Below, piece by piece: positions 44,124-52,253 of a DNA stretch of 64,000 bases (its first letter is position 1; every line of letters begins with the position of its first letter). The translations under genes and the position numbers were made by a program. Below the pieces are notes generated by a model that was not told the origin of the DNA, made no database searches, and worked only from the letters and a program-made list of their open reading frames with translations. The stretch spans positions 1 through 64,000 of the forward strand of contig CAWHTU010000006.1 of NCBI GenBank assembly GCA_963832305.1, in the 5' to 3' direction. The stretch comes from Roseiarcus sp963832305. GTDB taxonomy: Bacteria; Pseudomonadota; Alphaproteobacteria; Rhizobiales; Beijerinckiaceae.

Positions 44124-45020
44124 TCACTCCACTGCGTCGCCCACCATTTTTCCGCGCGCGGCGACATAGAGCCCGCTGCCGATGATGATGGCGTTGCCGA
44201 GAATGATCGGCAGCGTCGGCGCGTCGCGCCAGACGAGCCAGCCCATGATCGCGGCCCACAGGATCGCCGAATATTGCAAGGGCGCGAGCACGGCGACGCG
44301 AGCGAGCGCGAGCGCCCGGGTGATGAAGATGAAACAGGCCATCGACACCGCGCCGACCAGGAACATGAGGCCGAGATCGAACGCCGACGGCGCCCTCCAC
44401 GCCCAGGGGACGGTCGCAGCGCCGATCAGGCCGCTGCCGACGAATTGCCAGAATACCAATGGCAGCCAGTGGACGCCGCGAAGCTCACGGGTGATCGTCT
44501 GGCTGAGGGCAAATGTGGTCGCGCCGAACAGCGCCAGCGGAGACGCCCATGAGAACATCTGCGGCGACGGCTTGAGCGCGATGACGACGCCGACGAAACC
44601 GATGAGCACCGCGATCCAGCGGAACCGCTCGACTTTCTCGCCGAGCAGCGGGGCCGAGAGCGCAGTGACGATGAGCGGCGTCGCCATATAAAAGGTCATC
44701 ACGTCGGCGAGCGGCATGAAGCGGGTCGCGTAGTAGAAGGCGAAGGTATCGACCGCCGCGCACAGGACGCGCGCGAGCTGAAGCGGCGCCTGCCGCGGGT
44801 CGAGCAGGCCGACGCCCAGCGTGGCGATCACCGGCGCGAGCACGACGCCTGCGCCGATCGAGCGCAGCATCATCAGTTGGCCAACGCCGTAGTCCGCCAC
44901 CAGCCATTTGCCGAGCGCGTCGTTAACGGCAAACAAGCCGACGCCCGCGAGATAGAGAAGAACGCCGAGCGGTGGCGCGCCGGGCGCCGAGGCTGCGAGC
45001 CGGGTCACCGCGCGACTCAA
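44124..45020 (-). CDS. EamA/DMT-family transporter
   Basis: A roughly 298-residue inner-membrane carrier with ten hydrophobic segments arranged as two EamA halves. Typical text includes FAVNDALGKWLVADYGVGQL, the first-half end EKVERFRWIAVLIGFVGVVI, and in the second half RVAVLAPLQYSAILWAAIMG. The substrate is unknown; members move metabolites such as amino acids or S-adenosylmethionine. A longer frame starting at 45107 would run 90 bases into the upstream gene. I prefer the TTG at 45020, which overlaps the upstream stop (TTGA) and places the start close to the first membrane segment. Confidence 0.85.
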   Translation of the reverse strand: MSRAVTRLAASAPGAPPLGVLLYLAGVGLFAVNDALGKWLVADYGVGQLMMLRSIGAGVVLAPVIATLGVGLLDPRQAPLQLARVLCAAVDTFAFYYATRFMPLADVMTFYMATPLIVTALSAPLLGEKVERFRWIAVLIGFVGVVIALKPSPQMFSWASPLALFGATTFALSQTITRELRGVHWLPLVFWQFVGSGLIGAATVPWAWRAPSAFDLGLMFLVGAVSMACFIFITRALALARVAVLAPLQYSAILWAAIMGWLVWRDAPTLPIILGNAIIIGSGLYVAARGKMVGDAVE

Positions 45021-45373
45021 ACTTTCGTTCTGGCGGTCGCGAACGCGCGCGCTTCGTCCGAGAGGGCGACCCATCTTGCCGAGTGGGTGGGCGGAATCGT
45101 CACCCATTCGCGCTTCGGCCGGCCTGGTCCGGTCGAGAAGCGCTCGCCGATCCCATCGGCGATCAGCGCGTCGACGCGCGCCGCGGGCAGTTTCAGGAGC
45201 AGGCGATCGCCGGAACTGAGCGAGGCGAAGATCTTGCCGTCGACCTTGAGGGCGCTCGAGCCGAAGCCGCGGCCGCGCGGCGCGTGGGCAGCCGCGCCGT
45301 GGCGCGCGACGACGGCCTCAAACGCTGCCTCGGCGCGAGCGCGAGACTCCGCTGCGTTCTCCCCTCCGCCCAT
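45017..45373 (-). CDS. TfoX/YjbR-like small domain protein
   Basis: A 118-residue protein with a fold seen in MmcQ/YjbR and TfoX N-terminal domains: FGSSALKVDGKIFASLSSGD, then LLLKLPAARVDALIADGI, and WVTIPPTHSARWVALSDEAR. These proteins are small, possibly DNA- or ligand-binding, and poorly characterised. The ATG at 45373 has a purine-rich site (GGAAGGGAT) just upstream; a TTG four codons earlier is less likely. It appears translationally coupled to the EamA transporter. Confidence 0.7.
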   Translation of the reverse strand: MGGGENAAESRARAEAAFEAVVARHGAAAHAPRGRGFGSSALKVDGKIFASLSSGDRLLLKLPAARVDALIADGIGERFSTGPGRPKREWVTIPPTHSARWVALSDEARAFATARTKV

Positions 45374-45411
45374 ATCCCTTCCCAAACTTCCGGAAGAGTC
45401 CGGCCCAAACG

Positions 45412-46029
45412 TCAGCGCGAGTAGAACTCGATGACCAGGTTCGGCTCCATGTGGGTCGGATAGGGCACTTCGGAGAGGCTGGGGATGCGGGTCATCTTGG
45501 CCGTGCCCTTGGCGTGGTCGACCTCGACGTAGTCCGGCACGTCGCGTTCGGCGAGGGCGTTGGCTTCGAGCACCAGCGGCAGCTGCCGCGAGGATTCCTT
45601 GATCTCGACCAGATCGCCGACTTTCACCTGATAGGAGGCGATGTTGACCCGGCGGCCGTTGACCTTGATGTGCCCGTGGTTGATGAACTGGCGCGCGGCG
45701 AACACGGTCGGCACGAACTTCGCCCGATAAATCAGCGCGTCGAGCCGGCGCTCGAGCTGGCCGATGAGATGGGCGCTCGAGTCGCCCTTGAGGCGGCGGG
45801 CTTCGACGTAATATTTGTGAAACTGGCGCTCGGATATGTTGCCGTAGTAGCCCTTGACCTTCTGCTTGGCCTTGAGCTGGGTGCCGAAGTCGGTCGCCTT
45901 GCCTTTGCGCCGCTGGCCATGCTGGCCCGGCCCGTATTCACGCTTGTTGTAGGGGCTCTTGGGTCGGCCCCAGATATTCTCGCCCATCCGGCGATCGATC
46001 TTGTATTTCGCTTCCGCGCGCTTCGTCAT
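45412..46029 (-). CDS. rpsD: 30S ribosomal protein S4
   Basis: A 205-residue primary 16S rRNA-binding protein of the small subunit. It reads MTKRAEAKYKIDRRMGENIW, PYNKREYGPGQHGQRRKGK, then the S4 RNA-binding domain ARQFINHGHIKVNGRRVNI, and ends LVIEFYSR. The length matches alphaproteobacterial S4. The ATG at 46029 was chosen over one eight codons earlier because family members begin MTKR. It is a solitary ribosomal gene, as often in this class. Confidence 0.98.
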   Translation of the reverse strand: MTKRAEAKYKIDRRMGENIWGRPKSPYNKREYGPGQHGQRRKGKATDFGTQLKAKQKVKGYYGNISERQFHKYYVEARRLKGDSSAHLIGQLERRLDALIYRAKFVPTVFAARQFINHGHIKVNGRRVNIASYQVKVGDLVEIKESSRQLPLVLEANALAERDVPDYVEVDHAKGTAKMTRIPSLSEVPYPTHMEPNLVIEFYSR

Positions 46030-46404
46030 CGCAATTCCTCTTTCGTCGATCATGGTTCACGAGGAACGCGCCCTCCTCTGCGCCCGAAGGCGCCGACAGG
46101 CCATGAGCCGAGCAAGGCTTAAGGCCGCAGGTGCGTCAAACGACAAACGCGCTCCCGTTTAGCCGAGAGCGCGCCTGAAGCGGGCTTCGTAGAGGAGCGG
46201 GGCGTGGCTGTCAAACCCGTTGCAGGCGAGTGACGCGACGAAAGGCCAGAGCAGCTCACTGATATGTGATAATACGCATGTCTTGGTAGGCTATGGCGTG
46301 AATATGGTTAATTTTCCTGCACTTAACTGCCTCGATCACGGCTTTGACCTCCTTCCCTCACGTTTTCGTCATGCAAAGATCACATGAATTGCCGCACTGC
46401 ATCA

Positions 46405-46433
46405 TTGACTTTTGCAGCGCAGCATTCTATCTA
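46405..46433 (+). promoter_or_regulatory. sigma-70-type promoter for the DUF1127 gene
   Basis: TTGACT at 46405-46410 and TATCTA at 46428-46433 are separated by 17 bp, near the ideal vegetative promoter. The gene starts at 46521, leaving a leader of about 80 bases. The gap 46030-46520 holds no other feature that I can name, apart from the rpsD promoter expected at its left end. Confidence 0.6.
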
Positions 46434-46520
46434 CGCCGGGTCTAGGAGAAGGAGCGAACGAATCGACCTCGATCCTTCGGGGCTGAGAAAAGGGAGGGCG
46501 GTCAATAATAGGAGACCGCC

Positions 46521-46682
46521 ATGAAGATGTTCTCTCTTACGCGATTTCTGCGCGCCCGCCGCGTCTATTGGAGCGTGTTGCAGGAACTCACGAACTACTC
46601 GGACCGCGAGTTGCACGATATCGGCATCGATCGCGCCGACATTCACGAAATCGCCCGCCTGGCTTCGCGGGAACAGAACTAA
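46521..46682 (+). CDS. DUF1127 small protein
   Basis: A 53-residue protein, MKMFSLTRFLRARRVYWSVL followed by the DUF1127 core with SDRELHDIGIDRADIHEIAR. Proteins of this family are short, Arg-rich at the N-terminus, and linked to phosphate, carbon and small-RNA turnover regulation in Alphaproteobacteria. The ATG has a good AGGAGA site 5 bases upstream. A clear promoter lies about 90 bases before it, and a perfect inverted repeat follows the stop. It converges with manC. Confidence 0.93.
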   Translation: MKMFSLTRFLRARRVYWSVLQELTNYSDRELHDIGIDRADIHEIARLASREQN

Positions 46683-46688
46683 CCTCAA

Positions 46689-46714
46689 TGGCGGCGCCCG
46701 CAGCGGCGCCGCCA
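46689..46714. terminator. hairpin between convergent DUF1127 and manC genes
   Basis: TGGCGGCGCC at 46689-46698 and its exact reverse complement at 46705-46714 enclose a 6-base loop. It lies 7 bases after the DUF1127 stop and 5 bases before the end of manC. There is no following T-run, so it may need Rho or act as a bidirectional barrier. Confidence 0.55.
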
Positions 46715-46719
46715 TCGCC

Positions 46720-48135
46720 TCACTTCCGGCTGTAGTCGTCGTCGATGCGGACGATATCGTCCTCGCCGAAATAGCTGCCGGTCTGGACCTCGATCAGCTC
46801 GAGGTCGATCTTGCCGGGGTTGGCGAGGCGATGGGTCGAGCCGATCGGCAAGTAGATCGATTCGTTCTCATGCACATGCTCGGCCTTGCCGTTGAGCGTC
46901 ACCTCGGCGGCGCCGCGCACGACCACCCAATGCTCCGCTCGGTGGTGGTGTTTTTGCAGGGAGAGGCGCCCGCCGGGCCTGACGACGATGCGCTTGACCT
47001 GGTAGCGCGAGCCCTGGTCGATGCTCTGATAATATCCCCATGGCCGGTATGCCCGCACGTGCTCGGTCGCCTCGGGCTGGCCCTCGGCCTTCAGCCGCTC
47101 GACCAGCGCTTTGACCTTATCGCTCTGTGACCGGTCGGCGACCAGCACCGCGTCGCGGGTAGCGACGACGACCACGTTGCGAAGGCCGATGACGGCCGCC
47201 AGCTGCTCCTCCGAACGCACGAGAACGTTCTCCGAGTCGATCGCGACCGCCCGCCCGCGAAAGCTGTTGCCGCTGGCGTCGCGCGGACTTAAGCGCCAGA
47301 CCGCCGACCACTCGCCGACGTCCGACCATCCGACATCGGCGGTCAGCACCGCAGCCTTGTCGGTTCGCTCCATCACCGCGTAGTCGATCGAGGTCTTCGG
47401 CGCCCGCGCGAAGGAAGCATGGTCCAGGACGACGAAGCCGAGATCCTTTTTCGCCCCGGCCACCGCGCTCATGGCCGCAGCGGCGATATCGGGCTCGAAG
47501 CGCGCGAGCTCCTCGAGCATGACGTCGGCGCGGAAGACGAAATTGCCCGAGTTCCACAGATAACCTTCCTCGATGAACGCGCGCGCGCGCTTTTCGTCGG
47601 GCTTCTCCACGAAACGTTCGATCCGCCGCACGCTCGGGTCGATCGTCAGCGCCTCGGCCGGATGAATGTAGCCGTAGCCCGTCGCCGGGTGATCGGGAGT
47701 GATGCCGAAGGTGACGATTTCGCCAGCCGCCGCGACGTCGAGCGCCTCGGCGCACAGCCGGGCGAATTGCTTTCCGTCCGCAAAGACGTGGTCGGCCGCG
47801 AGCACGGCCACGACCGTCTTCGGATCGCGGGCCGCCGCCCAGGCGGCTGCGGCGCCGACCGCGGCCGCGCTGTCGCGCCGCTCGGGCTCGAGCAGGATCG
47901 TCGCCTCGGCGCCGATCTCCCTCAGTTGTTCGGCGACGCGAAAGCGATAGTCGATATTGGTGATGACAACCGCCTGATCGAACACCGCCCGATCGCCGAC
48001 CACGGCTGCAATCGATTGAAACGTCGAGCGCTCGCCAATCAGCGGGATGAACTGCTTGGGCAGGCTTTCGCGCGATTCGGGCCACATGCGGGAGCCCGAT
48101 CCGCCGCACATGATCACAGGCAGGATTTTGGTCAT
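46720..48135 (-). CDS. manC: mannose-1-phosphate guanylyltransferase/mannose-6-phosphate isomerase
   Basis: A 471-residue two-domain enzyme supplying GDP-mannose for polysaccharides. The N-terminal nucleotidyltransferase domain has the signature PVIMCGGSGSRMWPESRESL, and VLAADHVFADGKQFARL with the metal Asp, then FVEKPDEKRARAFIEEG. The C-terminal cupin isomerase domain runs RPWGYYQSIDQGSRYQVKRI, SLQKHHHRAEHWVVVRGAAE with the metal histidines, and ENESIYLPIGSTHRLANPG. The ATG at 48135 matches the conserved start. It could feed the exopolysaccharide locus at 14-20 kb. Confidence 0.96.
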   Translation of the reverse strand: MTKILPVIMCGGSGSRMWPESRESLPKQFIPLIGERSTFQSIAAVVGDRAVFDQAVVITNIDYRFRVAEQLREIGAEATILLEPERRDSAAAVGAAAAWAAARDPKTVVAVLAADHVFADGKQFARLCAEALDVAAAGEIVTFGITPDHPATGYGYIHPAEALTIDPSVRRIERFVEKPDEKRARAFIEEGYLWNSGNFVFRADVMLEELARFEPDIAAAAMSAVAGAKKDLGFVVLDHASFARAPKTSIDYAVMERTDKAAVLTADVGWSDVGEWSAVWRLSPRDASGNSFRGRAVAIDSENVLVRSEEQLAAVIGLRNVVVVATRDAVLVADRSQSDKVKALVERLKAEGQPEATEHVRAYRPWGYYQSIDQGSRYQVKRIVVRPGGRLSLQKHHHRAEHWVVVRGAAEVTLNGKAEHVHENESIYLPIGSTHRLANPGKIDLELIEVQTGSYFGEDDIVRIDDDYSRK

Positions 48136-48238
48136 TCTTGTCCCCGCATTGGCTGGCGGCGTCCGGAAACTCTTGCCCGGCGCGTTTCCTCTGCAATAGG
48201 GGCTGCGCCAAGGCAATGCCCGCCCGACAGTCGAGCAT

Positions 48239-49435
48239 TCACCCCTTGTGGGGCGATCGGGCAGGGCGGCGCACGGAAGCCAAAGCGGCCGCGACGGCGG
48301 CGGTGACCGCGAGTGCAAGCGCGAAGGCGGCAAACGCGGCCGGCAGCGACAGCGTTTGGGCGATCGCGCCGGTAGCCAGCGGCGCCGGCAGACGGGTCAG
48401 CGCGCTGAACAGCGAGGCGGAGGCGAGCCCGACCGCTGGTCCGGCTTCCGACTGGCGCGCAGCAAGAGCGAAGCCGCAGGGAACAATCGGGCCCGTGCCA
48501 ACGCCGATCAAGGCGAAACCGGCGACGCTTGCGGCAAAGCCCGCCTGAGCGCCGACCAGGGCGAAGCCGGAGGCCGCGATCGCGAATGAGGCGACGATGA
48601 TGCGAAGATCGCTGATCCGAAGCCGGATCGCGTCGGCGTTGAAGCGCAGCCCCGCCTGGCAAGCGGAAAAGAACGCGGCCCCGAGGCCGGAAATCGCCGC
48701 CAGCTTAGGCGCTTCCTCGCGCAAGAGGAGCGTCGACCACAGCGACGCCGCCAATTCCGCCGCTATCGAGACGCCGATGACGACGCCGAGCGCGATCAGG
48801 GCGGGAGCGAATGACAATCCGCTCCGCCCAGGCGTCCCGAGCGGCGCCGGAACGGGACGGTCCTTCCGCGCTGCGCGATCGTAAGCGACGCCGGCGCCGG
48901 CGAGCGTCAGCGCGGCCAGAATTCCGGCCGCCCACGGCGCCGAGCCTGCGGCGATCACGCTGCCGAGAATCGCGCCGATCGCCATGCCGGCCGACGCGGC
49001 CGCGTGCAGCCGGGCGAGGATCGGGCGCCCGAGCCGCCGTTCGATCCGCGCGCCCTCGGCGTTCATGGTGACGTCGACGACGCCGCCGAGGAAACCCGCG
49101 GCAATCAGCGCCACGGCGACCGCGGCCTCGGTCCGGGCGTTGAGCAAACCGCACAGAGTCGCGCCATAGACGATGGCGCTCACCGGCAGGACGCGTTCGA
49201 GGCCGAAGCGATGCGCCAGCGCCCCGCTAGCAGACATGGCGAGGAGATAGGCGCCGGTATAGACGGTCAAAAGAATTCCAAATGTCGCCGCGTCGACGCC
49301 CGCACGCGCCAGGATCGCGCCGGAGGCGCCGCCCCAGAGTCCAATGCCGACGCCAAGGGCGAAGAACACCGCCGCGACCGCGGCATGCAGCGGCCCGCCA
49401 GCGCGGGAGCCACGTTGCGGCGGAATCGCGTTCAA
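48239..49435 (-). CDS. MFS transporter
   Basis: A 398-residue major facilitator with twelve hydrophobic segments. The loop between segments 2 and 3 reads SASGALAHRFGLERVLP, near the usual G-x-x-x-D-R-x-G-R-R site. The centre has a cytoplasmic loop (YDRAARKDRPVPAPLGTP), and the tail ends in Arg/Lys. The substrate is not predictable. Its start overlaps the stop of the MttB-like gene (ATGA), so it may import or export a methylated amine related to that enzyme. Confidence 0.88.
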   Translation of the reverse strand: MNAIPPQRGSRAGGPLHAAVAAVFFALGVGIGLWGGASGAILARAGVDAATFGILLTVYTGAYLLAMSASGALAHRFGLERVLPVSAIVYGATLCGLLNARTEAAVAVALIAAGFLGGVVDVTMNAEGARIERRLGRPILARLHAAASAGMAIGAILGSVIAAGSAPWAAGILAALTLAGAGVAYDRAARKDRPVPAPLGTPGRSGLSFAPALIALGVVIGVSIAAELAASLWSTLLLREEAPKLAAISGLGAAFFSACQAGLRFNADAIRLRISDLRIIVASFAIAASGFALVGAQAGFAASVAGFALIGVGTGPIVPCGFALAARQSEAGPAVGLASASLFSALTRLPAPLATGAIAQTLSLPAAFAAFALALAVTAAVAAALASVRRPARSPHKG

Positions 49436-50991
49436 AAGTCGGTCGGCGCGCCGCCTTCCGCCTTGCGGCGGGCGACGAAAGCGGCAAGCGCCTCAAGGCG
49501 CTCGGCCTCGAGCGGGGGAGCGACGAAATCGCGCAGTCGCTCGGCGACGATACGCTCCGCGGCGTCCAGGGCGGTCGGCGAGCCGGCTTCGCGCCAGCTC
49601 TCGTAGTTGCGCCAGTCGGAGATCATTGGCGGGAAGAAGGCGGTACGGTAACGGCTCTGCGTATGTTCGGCGCCGAAGAAATGGCCGCCGGGGCCAACCT
49701 CGCGCATCGCGTCGAGCGCCAGTTCCGCTTCGTCCACCTTGAGCGGCTTCAGAAACTCGGCGACCATCGCCAAGAGGTCGGCGTCGAGCGCCATCTTCTC
49801 GAACGAGGCCTGCAGGCCGCCCTCCATCCAACCGGCGCCATGCATGAGAAAGTTGACCCCGCCCATGATCGCGCCCCAGAGCGAGAACACGCTTTCGTAG
49901 GCCGCCTGGGCGTCGAGCGAATTGGCGGCGTTCGTGTTCGACGAACGGTAGGGCAGGGCGAGGCGGCGGGCGAGCTGGCCGCCCACGATCGCCGTTTTCA
50001 TGTATTCGGGCGTGCCGAACGCCGGCGCGCCCGATTTCATGTCGACGTTCGAGGTGAAGCCGCCATAGACGAATGGCGCGCCGGGCCGCACGACCTGGGT
50101 CATGACGAGGCCGGAAAGCGCTTCCGCATGCTGCTGGGCGAGGGCGCCGGCGAGCGTGACCGGGGCCATGGCGCCGGCGAGGGTAAAGGGCGTCAGCACC
50201 ACCACCTGATTGCGCCGCGCCATCTGGATGATTCCTTCCAGCATCGGCGTGTCGAGTCTGAGCGGCGACGAGGAGTTGATGACAGTAAACAGCGACGGCT
50301 CGCGCTCGAGCGTCTCGTCGTCGATCCCGCGGGCGATCTTCACCATCTCGATGGCGTCCAGATTGCGCTCGCGCCCAAGGCTATAGGCGTGGATCGGCTT
50401 GTCGGACAGCGTCAGCATGTCGAACAGCGCATCGAGATGGCGGACGGAAGCGTGAATGTCGATCGGCTCGACCGGATAGCCGCCCCAGAAATGGATCGAA
50501 TCGAGGCTCTGCCCGAGGCGGATGAAATTCTGGTAGTCGCGCTTGTTTCCCGGCCGGCGCCCGCCCGCGCGGTCGAACGAATTGGGCGCGCTCGCCACCG
50601 ACCCGAAGGCGAGATGACGCCCGCCGATCGCGAGAGCGCGCCCGGGGTTGCGCGCATGCAGGGTGAATTCTTTCGGCGCGAGCCCGATGTGGGCCTCGAC
50701 CAGCGCCGGATCGAACCGGACGCGCCGCGAGGCCGGATCGACGTCGGCGCCGGCTTGCCCAAGCATCGCGCGCGCCTCGTCGTGCAGAAAGTCGATGCCG
50801 ATCTCCTGCAAGACGGTAAGCGCCGCCTGATGAATCGATTCGAGCTCGTCGTGTGACACAAGGTCGAGCGGCGCGAACGGCGACCGCGGCTGGCCGGCCG
50901 GCGCCGGCGCCACCCCGCCTCGCTCGACCGCACGCCGGCGTCGGGCGCCCCCGCCGCGCCCCGTATCCTGCGCCGGCGATTCGGTGGTCAT
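49432..50991 (-). CDS. trimethylamine methyltransferase (MttB)-like protein, no pyrrolysine
   Basis: A 519-residue TIM-barrel protein of the MttB superfamily, whose members transfer methyl groups from quaternary or tertiary amines such as glycine betaine or carnitine to a corrinoid protein. Typical text: SIHQAALTVLQEIGIDFLHD, FGSVASAPNSFDRAGGRRPG, LSDKPIHAYSLGRE, VVVLTPFTLAGAMAPVTLAG, GAPAFGTPEYMKTAIVGGQL and RSSNTNAANSLDAQAAYES. There is no in-frame amber codon, so it is a non-pyrrolysine member. No corrinoid protein or reactivase is present in the window. The ATG at 50991 was preferred over an upstream start. It lies between a LysR regulator and an MFS transporter. Confidence 0.88.
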   Translation of the reverse strand: MTTESPAQDTGRGGGARRRRAVERGGVAPAPAGQPRSPFAPLDLVSHDELESIHQAALTVLQEIGIDFLHDEARAMLGQAGADVDPASRRVRFDPALVEAHIGLAPKEFTLHARNPGRALAIGGRHLAFGSVASAPNSFDRAGGRRPGNKRDYQNFIRLGQSLDSIHFWGGYPVEPIDIHASVRHLDALFDMLTLSDKPIHAYSLGRERNLDAIEMVKIARGIDDETLEREPSLFTVINSSSPLRLDTPMLEGIIQMARRNQVVVLTPFTLAGAMAPVTLAGALAQQHAEALSGLVMTQVVRPGAPFVYGGFTSNVDMKSGAPAFGTPEYMKTAIVGGQLARRLALPYRSSNTNAANSLDAQAAYESVFSLWGAIMGGVNFLMHGAGWMEGGLQASFEKMALDADLLAMVAEFLKPLKVDEAELALDAMREVGPGGHFFGAEHTQSRYRTAFFPPMISDWRNYESWREAGSPTALDAAERIVAERLRDFVAPPLEAERLEALAAFVARRKAEGGAPTDF

Positions 50992-51146
50992 TTGGTTCCC
51001 CAGAGTCCTGCCGCCCGCGGGCGCGCTCCCCGACGGCGCCGATCGCAATCGGTCGCGTGCGCCGTTCTAGCGGCGCTGCTTATACCCGCCTCGCGCCAAA
51101 ATGGCATCTTGCCATGCCAATTCGCGCCAGGGCTTCTCGGAGGCCG

Positions 51147-52121
51147 CTATTTCGCCGCCCTGAGTTTGGGCGCCTCCGGCGCGGCTGGTTCCGGCTCAGG
51201 CGGGCGGGCAGCGGCGCCAGCGGAAAACCGGGCGATGAGCCAGGAGCGGAACAGGGCCACCGCCTCGTTGCTCAGGTCTTCGGGATGGGTGGTGAGATAG
51301 TAGCCGTAGCCTTCGTCCAGCCAGAGATCGTACGGCCGCACCAGTCGGCCCGCCTTGATCTCCTCGTGGAAGAGGAGCGGATCGAGCAGCGCGAGCCCGT
51401 CGCCCATCATCGCATATTGCGCCGCGAGCTGCTGGGTGTCGAACACGAGGCCGCGATCGACGGCGATATCCGGCCGGCCAATCGAGCGCACGAACATCTC
51501 CCAGAAGAAGTGGCGCGGCCGGCCGTCGATCTTGAGATGCAGGAGGTCGCTTGCCGTGATCAGTCGTCCGGGATCGCTGGCGTCGATCCCCTCGAGCAGC
51601 TTCGGGCTGCACAAGAGCGTCGAGCGCACCATCCACAAGAGATCGTGGATCGCGTCGGTGACGCGCGGCTCGGAATAGACGATGGCGATGTCGATGTCGC
51701 CGTCCACTTCCGGTCCCGTCGTCGGCTTGGAGACGATCTCGAGCGAGATGCCGGCGTTCTCGGCCCGGAAATCGCGCAGGATCGGAATGGCGAGCCGATG
51801 CGCGAATGACGTCGGCAGCGCGACCTTGAGCACCCGCTTCGGCCGGCCCTTCTCCTTGATGACTTCGCCGAGCGCCTGGTCGATCCGATCGAATGACTTC
51901 GACACGACCGGAAGGATATGGCGCCCGGCCTCGGTCAGCACGAGCTGTTGCGGGCGACGTTCGAACAGGGCGACGCCGAGAAAGTTCTCGAGCACGATCA
52001 CGTGCCGGCTCACTGCGCTCTGCGCGACCGTCAGACTATTGGCGGCGGCGGTGAAGCTGAGATGTTGCCCGGCCGCCTCGAACGCTCGGAGCGCGTTGAG
52101 CGGCAACCACTTGCGATCCAT
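51147..52121 (-). CDS. LysR family regulator (GcvA-like)
   Basis: A 324-residue transcription factor. The N-terminal helix-turn-helix is LRAFEAAGQHLSFTAAANSL, then AQSAVSRHVIVLENFLGVAL and FERRPQQLVLTEAG. The C-terminal effector domain follows (VLKVALPTSFAHRLAIPILR, DIDIAIVYSEPRVTD). The wording is closest to the GcvA branch. The tail after residue 300 is Pro/Ala/Glu-rich and probably disordered. It sits between the ALDH and MttB-like genes and probably controls them in response to an amine-derived compound. Confidence 0.92.
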   Translation of the reverse strand: MDRKWLPLNALRAFEAAGQHLSFTAAANSLTVAQSAVSRHVIVLENFLGVALFERRPQQLVLTEAGRHILPVVSKSFDRIDQALGEVIKEKGRPKRVLKVALPTSFAHRLAIPILRDFRAENAGISLEIVSKPTTGPEVDGDIDIAIVYSEPRVTDAIHDLLWMVRSTLLCSPKLLEGIDASDPGRLITASDLLHLKIDGRPRHFFWEMFVRSIGRPDIAVDRGLVFDTQQLAAQYAMMGDGLALLDPLLFHEEIKAGRLVRPYDLWLDEGYGYYLTTHPEDLSNEAVALFRSWLIARFSAGAAARPPEPEPAAPEAPKLRAAK

Positions 52122-52253
52122 TCCTCCTCCGGGCGCAGCGCATCCATTTCATTCGAATGGTCGCGAGCGCGTCAGAGTTGAGTTCATAGCCTATTCAGAG
52201 GCAGTCCGACAATATGATCACGGGTATGAATCTGCGGGCTTGCCTCGCCGGCC

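Noticed and set aside
49432..50991. Pyrrolysine-containing trimethylamine methyltransferase
   Set aside because: No in-frame amber codon is present, and no pyl genes are in the window.
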